49,214 nucleotides of DNA from assembly GCF_001655685.1 (NCBI RefSeq), contig NZ_LYVF01000167.1, positions 1-49,214 on the forward strand, in the 5' to 3' direction. Position 1 is the first letter of the stretch. Each line of letters begins with the position of its first letter. Origin of the DNA: Desulfotomaculum copahuensis (GTDB lineage: Bacteria > Bacillota > Desulfotomaculia > Desulfotomaculales > Desulfovirgulaceae). The notes under the pieces are model-generated. The model had not been told where the DNA came from. It worked only from the letters and a program-made list of their open reading frames with translations, and made no database searches. Of this stretch, positions 35,101-41,716 are shown in pieces. A program made the position numbers and the translations under genes.

Positions 35101-35847
35101 TTAAGTTTTGGGCAGGGTTTTTTCGGCCTCGAGCAGGTGCTTTCTGGTCTTTGCCTCGGTAAAGGTGAAAAAATCGCGCAAATCCGCTTCCACCAGCTCA
35201 CCGGCGCGGCAGATGAGTGCAGCTGTCCGTTCGATATCAATATGGATGCGGTGCCGGTAAAACATTTGCACGTCAAATTTGACTGCCAGCGAACGGGCGG
35301 TGGGACTGGAAATTTCAATGTAGTGGGAAAAGTTGTGCATCCGCTGTTTCACTTGCTGCGGTTTTACCGCATAATAGGGCGCCAGCCGCCGGCTGATCTG
35401 TTCAATCAAGTCTTCGTTGCGGAAGGCCGCACTGATCGCACTGCCGTAATCACTGGTGCTGAAACGCAGCTCGATGCCCATTTCCACGATATTGTGGGAT
35501 TTCCACCAGCCCATGCGGGGCGGCAGATTGCAGGCCCGGATGGTTTCCGCCACCAGCGGACGGCTTTTTTCAAAACAGTAGCCCCGTTCGTACTGCAGGT
35601 ATTTTTCGTCGCCGTAGTAATCCAGTCCCGCCGGGTTGATGCCGTGTGTAATCACGCCCCGGGCGAAGTCGTAGAGCGATGGATCGTTCCCCAGGCCGGC
35701 CAGGAGTTCCCCGCCCTTGCCGTGGCTTTCCTGCCGGTTGGAGGTAAAGGCTGCCGCCATATCCGGAAAGATACTGCCCAGCACCAGGGCGTCGGATAAT
35801 TCTCCACATACACGGTGAGTAAAATAAACATGAGTTTGTGGATACAT
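35101..35847 (-). CDS. Zinc-dependent phospholipase C-like protein
   Basis: A 248-residue protein. It begins MYPQTHVYFTHRVCGELSDALVLGSIFPDMAAAF, with His6, His11 and Asp29 and the G-S-I-x-P-D turn that recalls the N-terminus of zinc-dependent phospholipase C/S1-P1 nuclease-fold proteins. Further His residues (VITHGIN, HNFSHYIEISSP) could complete a metal site. It has no signal peptide. ATG 35847 has GGAGGT seven bases upstream. It lies 285 bases beyond the dynamin-like cluster in the same orientation, so a link is possible. Family assignment is tentative. Confidence 0.4.
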   Translation of the reverse strand: MYPQTHVYFTHRVCGELSDALVLGSIFPDMAAAFTSNRQESHGKGGELLAGLGNDPSLYDFARGVITHGINPAGLDYYGDEKYLQYERGYCFEKSRPLVAETIRACNLPPRMGWWKSHNIVEMGIELRFSTSDYGSAISAAFRNEDLIEQISRRLAPYYAVKPQQVKQRMHNFSHYIEISSPTARSLAVKFDVQMFYRHRIHIDIERTAALICRAGELVEADLRDFFTFTEAKTRKHLLEAEKTLPKT

Positions 35848-36132
35848 ATTTTATACCTCCGGCAGGAGCGCCGGTGGGATATTTCCGGCGCCGTAATCGA
35901 CATCCGCAATTCTTTGCCCGGATTCCCCGGCGCGTTTTGCCGCACGGCTTGCAACGCGTGCCGTTGCTTTTGCCGGGAAGCGGCCGGCTATTAAACCGGT
36001 GCGCCATACCGGTGTCCGTTCCCCGGGCGCATACGGCCGGACGCCGGTGTTTCCGCGCCCGGGGATGGACTGCGGCTGCGGTTGTCATAAAATATGTTCT
36101 ACACAGGTCCCTTTGTTCCTGCCGGCTGTTTG

Positions 36133-36423
36133 TCAGAATATTTTGCCGATCAGATACCCGGCGGCGGCGAGGGCCAGGGCGCAGGCCGCCAGGCCATAGC
36201 AGCAGTATTTCAGGCGTGTTAAATCCTTTTCCACCCGGGACAGCCGTGCGGATATCTCTTCATGACCGGCGCGGTTGCTCAGCCGTTCCCGGGTCATTTC
36301 CTCAAGCAGCCTGCTTTCCAGTTGACGGACTTTTTCTTCCCCGGGCGCCAGCAGATTGTCCCGGATCGCCCCGGCCAGGGAGTCCACCAGCGCGGTTTCA
36401 ACGGCACCGGACTGACTGGACAT
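36133..36423 (-). CDS. Small coiled-coil protein with C-terminal membrane anchor
   Basis: A 96-residue protein: a helical, charged region (about 1-70, including EEKVRQLESRLLEEM and ISARLSRVEKDLTRL with heptad-like leucines) and a C-terminal membrane helix (about 73-95, CCYGLAACALALAAAGYLIG). Residues 12-23 read LVDSLAGAIRDN, a motif shared with the next two proteins. It is the last gene of the dynamin-like operon, starting six bases after the preceding stop. I infer that it tethers the system to the membrane. Confidence 0.7.
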   Translation of the reverse strand: MSSQSGAVETALVDSLAGAIRDNLLAPGEEKVRQLESRLLEEMTRERLSNRAGHEEISARLSRVEKDLTRLKYCCYGLAACALALAAAGYLIGKIF

Positions 36424-36429
36424 GCCTGC

Positions 36430-36693
36430 TCACTCCCGTTCGGCCCGCTGTATGGCATCGCGCAGGGCGGCAAGCACCAGCAGGGGGTTTTCCCGGATTT
36501 GACCCGCCAAACTGTCCAGCAGCGCCCGGGTTTGGCTTTGCCCCTCCTGCAGCTTTTGGATCTCCTGTCCCAGGCGGCGGGTTTCATCCAGAACGGGACG
36601 GGTAATCTTTTCGATCATACTGAGCATTATTTCGCGCATCAGTTTTTGCAGCGGTTCATCCGCGGCCGGGAGGTTCAGTTTGTCGCTGTTCAT
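36430..36693 (-). CDS. Small helical protein of the dynamin-like cluster
   Basis: An 87-residue, almost entirely helical protein without a membrane segment. A coiled coil is likely at about 35-60 (ETRRLGQEIQKLQEGQSQTR), followed by LLDSLAGQIREN at 58-69, the motif shared with both neighbours. ATG 36693 has CAGGAGG eight bases upstream. It lies 44 bases after the 64-residue gene and six before the anchored one. The function is unknown; it is probably a partner of the GTPase. Confidence 0.7.
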   Translation of the reverse strand: MNSDKLNLPAADEPLQKLMREIMLSMIEKITRPVLDETRRLGQEIQKLQEGQSQTRALLDSLAGQIRENPLLVLAALRDAIQRAERE

Positions 36694-36737
36694 TCTTTTG
36701 GCCTCCTGTCAGGTGATTGGTCCCGGATTTGCCGGGG

Positions 36738-36932
36738 TTACATTTGTTTCAGTGTTTCCTTGAGCAGGTTCAAAGTACGGGTCAGCTCCTGCCGCGTGTT
36801 GTTCTGTACGATTGTCGTCACATCCCGGGCCAAACCGGCCAGCAGGTCCTTTTTTATTTCCCGGCCGGTTTGGCCGCTGATTTCCCGGATGATGCCTTTC
36901 AAACGGTCTTCCAGGGCGCGGGCGTTTTCCAT
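36738..36932 (-). CDS. 64-residue helical protein overlapping the dynamin-like gene
   Basis: MENARALEDRLKGIIREISG opens a 64-residue helical protein with LEDRLKGIIRE at 7-17, the shared motif at its N-terminus, and a leucine-rich amphipathic end (RTLNLLKETLKQM). Its start overlaps the end of the GTPase gene by 34 bases in a different frame, with GGGAGG nine bases upstream, so it should be translated with the GTPase. Unknown family. Confidence 0.7.
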   Translation of the reverse strand: MENARALEDRLKGIIREISGQTGREIKKDLLAGLARDVTTIVQNNTRQELTRTLNLLKETLKQM

Positions 36933-39331
36933 CGGCGATAACCTCCCGGCATAGTTAGCATCTGTCTGATTTCCTGCAACTCTTTGCGGTATTGCTCCCG
37001 GTTGTTCTTCCCGCCACCGTCCGGTAGCCTTTCGTCCAGCAAACGCTCCATCCGGGCCACGCGGCCGGCCAGCACGCCTTTACCCCGGCGGGCCAGGATG
37101 GCCTGTTCCAAATGACGCAGGAAACGCTGAAAGGCGCCGTCGTCGTTCCCCTCCAGGGCGGCCCGGGCGGAGAGCAGGTGTACCTGCGCCCAGGGCAGTG
37201 CCGAGCCCGGACGGGTATCCGGGGCCAACCGGCGCCGTACGTGGTTGACCACCCGTTCCTTTTCCACCCCGTTCAACGTATCGGCAAAATTGACCAGGAA
37301 GAAGAAACGGCTGCCGCCATCGGCCGCTTCACCATGCCCCAGATGTTGCAATTGCCCGGCCAGGGTATCCAGCAGTTTCCGGTGGGTTTTTCCGGCCAGG
37401 ACATGCCGGCCGTGTAAAAAGACCAGACCGAGATCGCTCTTTTCCAGCCAGCCGGCACTTTTTAGCCGGTGCAGTCCGTGCACCGAGTCAATGCCCGGCG
37501 TATCCACGAAAGTGGCCAGTTTGAGCAGTTCGGCCGGGTAATATATGTCCACCGTTTTCAGCCGGCAGGCCTGTGCGGAGGATAGCAGTTGCCGCAGCCG
37601 GTTTGCGGCCGGCGGTTCAACCAGGCTGAAAGTTTCCCGGCCGGTGTGGCGGAAGGTCAGGCGCACTGCGGAAGGCGCTGCTGCCAGCCGTTTGGCGGAA
37701 ACAAGGCGGGCCAGCGCCGGGACCGGGCCGTCCCGCCCGGGTGACAGATAGCGTGAAGCAAAAATATGTGCTGTTTCCGCCAGTGCTTTCTTTAAGCAGA
37801 CAGGATCCGTACAGGTGAATTTTTCCCCCCGCAAAATTTCTGTTCCGGTCAAACCGGCGATAAAAGCGGGGTCGGCCAGCCATTCCCGCAGGATGCGCAG
37901 CTCTTCAAGGCAGGGCTGAAATGCCTGCCCCTCCGGCCGGAAAAGAGGAAGCGTAATTTGCGGGTCGTAGTTCAAGACGGCGGTTTTTTCTTCCCCGTAA
38001 TGAAGCCGGGTGATGCAGGCGGTAGTCGGCTTATCCTGCACCGGCAGTAGGGCCTCTTTAAGCAGTGCGTTGAAAAATGTGCTTTTCCCCGAGGAAAACG
38101 AGCCGCAGGCGGTGACCATAAAATCATCCCGCTCCACTGTGGTCAGTAGATCACGCAGTTCCCGGCCGGAATTTTTAAAGGCGGGATCGGCCAGCAGGCG
38201 TCGGATCAAGTTCAACAACCGTTCCTTTATGCCGGTCAGATTCACCGTTTTCAGTTCCCCGCCGGCTTTTGCGGGCGACCCGCCACCGGTGGCGGCCGGG
38301 CGGTATGCGTCCAATGCTTCGCGTGCCTGGTGCCGGGCGGCGGGCAGTATTTCCCGGCTGTGCACGGCATCCAGTATTTCCCCGGCTTCGGCGTGTATTT
38401 CCCAAAAGCGCAGCAGAAAATCTCCGTCTCCGGAAATGCCGGGCAGTTTTTTCAGGCGGCCGGGAATGAGGCGATCCAGCTGTTTCAGTGACTCCCACTG
38501 ATCTTCCAGTGCCCGGGCGGCCAGTTCAACCGTCAGGTATTGTTTGAGCCGGCGGATGCCGGATCGGTCCATGGTGTCCAGGTAATAAAGCGGAATTTCC
38601 CGGCCGAAGATTTCCCCCAAAGCGTTCCGGGTGGCGGAGAGTGCGGTACCGTCCGGCCGTCCCAGGTTGCAGTTGATCCAGAAGGAAATGTCCCGTTTGC
38701 GGCCGCGCTCTTGCTGCAGCCATTGCAGAAAGCGGCGGTCGCTTTCATCCATGCCCCGCTGGTGAAAGAGGTAAACGATTAATTCTGCTTGGGCGACTGC
38801 CGTCCAGAAAGAAGGAACCCTTTTACCCGCAGCGTTGTTTTGCGGTCTGTAGCTTTGTTGTCCGGCCTCAAACGGGATTTCTTCCGGTGAAAGTCCGTTT
38901 TCCCCGGCCGCGCTGTCTGTGCCCGGTGTGTCCATCAGGCGGCAAAATTGCATCCAGGGCTGGGGCAGGGTGACGGTAACCAACTGCAGTTTCTCCCGCC
39001 GGTCCGCGCGGCGCAGATAAACGGACAACTCGCGGACGGTGGCCAGTTCCCGTTGCTGCCGGCCCACGGTCAGGCGGGCGCAAAAATTTGCCCCATATTG
39101 AAAAATAATCGGGCAGGGGGTGGCCGGCAGCACATCAACCGGAGAAATTTCCCTTTCCAGCAGGCTGTTGACCAGTGACGACTTCCCCGCATTAAAAGCT
39201 CCGGCTACCGCCACAAGGGGGGCGGCGGAACCGTCCATCCTCCGCCGGCTGAACACGCACCGGAAAAGTTCGTCCGGCAGAAGATTGTTTTCCGGCCTGG
39301 TTGGTGCAGTCGGCGGGAGCGGAGTTGGCAC
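36899..39331 (-). CDS. Dynamin-like protein with two tandem GTPase domains
   Basis: An 810-residue protein. G domain 1: P-loop GAFNAGKSS (44-52), TPCP (71-74), DTPG (134-137). G domain 2: P-loop GSFSSGKST (410-418), KPTTA (434-438), DTPG (610-613) and NFAD (681-684). Both P-loops have the dynamin form G-x(4)-G-K-S-[ST]. Bacterial dynamins (such as DynA with two fused units) bend, fuse or protect membranes. At about 400 residues per unit this one lacks long stalks and shows no membrane helix. GTG 39331 is eight bases after AAGGAGG; GTG 39349 precedes that site. Three small helical genes follow. Confidence 0.85.
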   Translation of the reverse strand: MPTPLPPTAPTRPENNLLPDELFRCVFSRRRMDGSAAPLVAVAGAFNAGKSSLVNSLLEREISPVDVLPATPCPIIFQYGANFCARLTVGRQQRELATVRELSVYLRRADRREKLQLVTVTLPQPWMQFCRLMDTPGTDSAAGENGLSPEEIPFEAGQQSYRPQNNAAGKRVPSFWTAVAQAELIVYLFHQRGMDESDRRFLQWLQQERGRKRDISFWINCNLGRPDGTALSATRNALGEIFGREIPLYYLDTMDRSGIRRLKQYLTVELAARALEDQWESLKQLDRLIPGRLKKLPGISGDGDFLLRFWEIHAEAGEILDAVHSREILPAARHQAREALDAYRPAATGGGSPAKAGGELKTVNLTGIKERLLNLIRRLLADPAFKNSGRELRDLLTTVERDDFMVTACGSFSSGKSTFFNALLKEALLPVQDKPTTACITRLHYGEEKTAVLNYDPQITLPLFRPEGQAFQPCLEELRILREWLADPAFIAGLTGTEILRGEKFTCTDPVCLKKALAETAHIFASRYLSPGRDGPVPALARLVSAKRLAAAPSAVRLTFRHTGRETFSLVEPPAANRLRQLLSSAQACRLKTVDIYYPAELLKLATFVDTPGIDSVHGLHRLKSAGWLEKSDLGLVFLHGRHVLAGKTHRKLLDTLAGQLQHLGHGEAADGGSRFFFLVNFADTLNGVEKERVVNHVRRRLAPDTRPGSALPWAQVHLLSARAALEGNDDGAFQRFLRHLEQAILARRGKGVLAGRVARMERLLDERLPDGGGKNNREQYRKELQEIRQMLTMPGGYRRWKTPAPWKTV

Positions 39332-39721
39332 GCTGAATCCCTCCTTCACAGCGGCATGACTGTGCGGTCCGGTTGCGGCGCTTTAAGAGATGCCGCCGGT
39401 CCGGGGCGGCGTCCGGTCCCTGACGGCGTGTCGCCGGGCCCGAACCGGCACTGCCGTCACGCCGGACAAGTCTCTTATTAGCTATATATTAGGATGGCGG
39501 GATAAATATGACTAAAGTAAGCCGCCCCGCCGCCGGGCGGGGCGCCGCATTACGGGTGGAGCGGGGAACAGGCCGGCATAATGCCCGCCGGCAGGGGGCG
39601 GGGTGTGGATGAGACGGGGAAAGCGGGCGCGGCATGGCGGGAATGGGGTTTGTTTGCGGCCTTGCGCCGGAAAATGGTTTGCCTGTGGGCAGGCTGTTTC
39701 CGGCAGTAAACGGTCCGGCCG
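39332..39721. other. 390-base intergenic region upstream of the dynamin-like gene
   Basis: No protein gene was recognised. On the minus strand it holds a possible promoter (39486-39514) in an AT-rich island, a GC-rich leader with inverted repeats (GACGGC near 39422 and GCCGTC near 39452), and a perfect 8-bp hairpin GCCCCGCC/GGCGGGGC (39524-39543), which could end transcription from the 103-residue gene. Confidence 0.4.
39486..39514 (-). promoter_or_regulatory. Candidate promoter of the dynamin-like operon
   Basis: On the minus strand TAGTCA (39514-39509), 17-base spacer, TAATAT (39491-39486). Each hexamer matches four of six consensus bases, so it is weak. It predicts a leader of about 150 bases. 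Confidence 0.35.
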
Positions 39722-40033
39722 TTAAGCGGGCGGCGCCATTTTTTGCAGCACCTGGATCACCTGTTTGGCCCGCCGGTCGTGTTCCTGGACATGGGTGAAA
39801 AAATCGAGCAAAAATTGTCTTATCTTTTCGTCTTTGGCCACCGGCGGCTTGAGCAGGTGGCGGATCAGCAGGATCATGGATTTAAGATGTTCCGTCAGTT
39901 CCCGGTCGGGCCGGCCGGACAATTCCATGTTGCGGATCTTGGCCGCGCAGGCGCGGCTGATCTCGGGCACGGTCTTGTCTTTCAGGCCGCCCATAAAGGC
40001 CATAAAATTATAGAGATCAGGACTCATCATCAT
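39722..40033 (-). CDS. 103-residue helical protein of unknown function
   Basis: ATG 40033 (MMMSPDLYNFMAFMGGLKDK) has AAGGAG six bases upstream. The protein is all-helical and soluble in appearance, with a basic middle (LKSMILLIRHLLKPPVAKDEK) and an ending VIQVLQKMAPPA. I do not recognise the family. It lies between the RMD1-like gene and the dynamin-like gene in the same orientation, about 390 bases upstream of the latter. Confidence 0.6.
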   Translation of the reverse strand: MMMSPDLYNFMAFMGGLKDKTVPEISRACAAKIRNMELSGRPDRELTEHLKSMILLIRHLLKPPVAKDEKIRQFLLDFFTHVQEHDRRAKQVIQVLQKMAPPA

Positions 40034-40170
40034 GGTATGCTCCTTAATGCCTTTGCCGCGTAATGGCACGTTCTGTGACCGGCCGCCGTTCCCGCGCGCG
40101 CCGTCCGTTAATTTTGCCGGTTATTTGATCACTCGGCACTTTTCACGGGCGATTGACAGTGCCAAAAAAA

Positions 40171-40209
40171 TATTTTTTTAGCAGCCGGGCGTCAAGACAA
40201 GCCCGGCTG
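40171..40209 (-). terminator. Terminator of the RMD1-like gene
   Basis: GCCCGGCTG (40201-40209) and CAGCCGGGC (40182-40190) form the stem; on the minus strand it is followed by CTAAAAAAATATTTTTTT. The stop codon of the gene is about 37 bases upstream. Confidence 0.65.
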
Positions 40210-40245
40210 TTTTCCGGTATTGTCGCCAGGTTCCCGTAAGCGGAT

Positions 40246-41310
40246 TCAGCGCAGCAGGTTGGGCAGGCTGAGCAGGATCTCCAGCAGAAACAGGGCGACA
40301 ATGGCCAGTTCCAATACCGTGGATTGCTGGTTCACCATCCGGTTGCTGAGCATGGTGTAGTTTTGCAGTACCACGGACAATTTTCGCTCGATGCTTTCCA
40401 TCCAGGCCCGGGTGCGGAAAACGGTCAGCGCCGCCCCGTAGACCCGGGCGTAAAACACGTCCTCGGTCACTTTGAGCGAATTCTGGATGCGTTCGGTAAT
40501 TTCATTCACATCCACCACCAGTTCCATCAACCGGTTCATGATATGCCGGTACTGGTTCAAACGCCGGAACCGGGTAACTGTCTCGGCATCCTCGATGGCG
40601 TCGTACATACGGGCCATTTCATCACTGAGCAGGCTGTCGTAGTAGCGCAGCTCAAGCAACTGGGTGGCGGCAAACTCGAGCAGGTCCGGGATGTCGTAGC
40701 TTCCGGCGGCGTCATAAACCAGCGCCGAAGCCCAGGTGATAATGGCCAGGTCGTCCGGGCCGTAAGAGAAAGAATGACGCAGTGTTTCCCGGCGCACCTG
40801 TTCGCTGACCGGTTGTGCTTCGGCCAGCAGCAGGGGTACCGGGTCCCAGTCCGGTTGCCAGTCCTGAAAATAAAAGATGGTGTAGTCTTCCTCAAATCCC
40901 TGGACGCCGGGATGCTTCATGGTGCCGGCCAATTCCTTTTGTATCCGGCACAGCCTGTCCTGGAAGATCCCGGCGCAGCTGCCGGAATCATTGAGATAAA
41001 TGGCCAGGGAGCGGATTTGGTCATAGCCGGTTTCCGGGGGCAGGGAAACTTGCATGAGCAGGCTGATGACCCCCAGATCATATACTTTGCCGGTGAAGTT
41101 TACGGTAAAATTCCGCCCGGCGAGACTGACTTGTTCATCCCCCAGTTCCACCGTCACCGGCGGATTGGGTATGTGGACGGCCCGGGGACGGGCGATGGCC
41201 AGGCGCAGGCGGGAAGTCGGCCTGCGCCTGGACAGGATCTGTTCCACCTGTTCCAGGCTGATTTCCTCGGCTACGTCAAACAGCCGGTAGAGTAAAATGG
41301 AGTTGGACAT
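40246..41310 (-). CDS. RMD1/DUF155-like protein with C-terminal membrane helix
   Basis: A 354-residue protein: an N-terminal alpha/beta region (about 1-190), a long helical region (about 200-325) and one C-terminal membrane helix (about 332-350, LELAIVALFLLEILLSL). The order, and the pattern of a coiled coil with ERKLSVVLQNYTMLSNRMVNQQSTVLE before the anchor, resemble the RMD1/RMND1 (DUF155) family, whose mitochondrial members hold complexes at a membrane. ATG 41310 has AAGGA five bases upstream. It converges on nothing and precedes the dynamin-like region on the same strand. Confidence 0.55.
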   Translation of the reverse strand: MSNSILLYRLFDVAEEISLEQVEQILSRRRPTSRLRLAIARPRAVHIPNPPVTVELGDEQVSLAGRNFTVNFTGKVYDLGVISLLMQVSLPPETGYDQIRSLAIYLNDSGSCAGIFQDRLCRIQKELAGTMKHPGVQGFEEDYTIFYFQDWQPDWDPVPLLLAEAQPVSEQVRRETLRHSFSYGPDDLAIITWASALVYDAAGSYDIPDLLEFAATQLLELRYYDSLLSDEMARMYDAIEDAETVTRFRRLNQYRHIMNRLMELVVDVNEITERIQNSLKVTEDVFYARVYGAALTVFRTRAWMESIERKLSVVLQNYTMLSNRMVNQQSTVLELAIVALFLLEILLSLPNLLR

Positions 41311-41419
41311 AAATTCCTTGATCCTTTCCAGCGGGTGATTTTCAGCGCATCAAGCACTGGTTTGAATTGCAGCTATCCGTAATTCCGCGCGGCCCTTCCG
41401 GCTTTGATATATTATTTCC

Positions 41420-41449
41420 TTGACAAACGGCCGGCATGAGTCATATAAT
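41420..41449 (+). promoter_or_regulatory. Promoter of tRNA-Leu
   Basis: TTGACA (41420-41425), 18-base spacer, TATAAT (41444-41449): both hexamers are perfect. Predicted start near 41456. Confidence 0.85.
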
Positions 41450-41466
41450 TGTAAATGTAACGTTGT

Positions 41467-41549
41467 GTCGGAGTGGCGGAACAGGCAGACGCGCACGTTT
41501 GAGGGGCGTGTGGGAAACCGTGCGGGTTCGAGTCCCGCCTCCGACACCA
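41467..41549 (+). tRNA. tRNA-Leu (anticodon GAG)
   Basis: An 83-base class II tRNA with encoded CCA end. The acceptor stem GTCGGAG (41467-41473) pairs with CTCCGAC (41539-41545), discriminator A, then CCA. The anticodon arm CACGT-TTGAGGG-GCGTG gives anticodon GAG, reading CUC and CUU. A long variable arm and a perfect T arm (GCGGG-TTCGAGT-CCCGC) are present. Confidence 0.96.
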
Positions 41550-41652
41550 TCCGCAACCAAACCGTTTGCATGGTTGCTTTTCCAGCGCTACCGTTGTCGC
41601 ATATGGTTTAGAAGTTAAGCGTCATGTTCACCCGATCAGCAAGAATTTTATT

Positions 41653-41680
41653 CGTGGGCCTGCAGGCCCACGTTTTATTT
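41653..41680 (+). terminator. Terminator of tRNA-Leu
   Basis: CGTGGGCC (41653-41660), TGCA loop, GGCCCACG (41665-41672), then TTTTATTTT. It may also serve the convergent P-type ATPase gene, as the other flank reads GAATAAAATTC on the minus strand. Confidence 0.85.
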
Positions 41681-41716
41681 TGAACCGGGGACAATGCAAT
41701 TTAATGAAAGGTTTTT

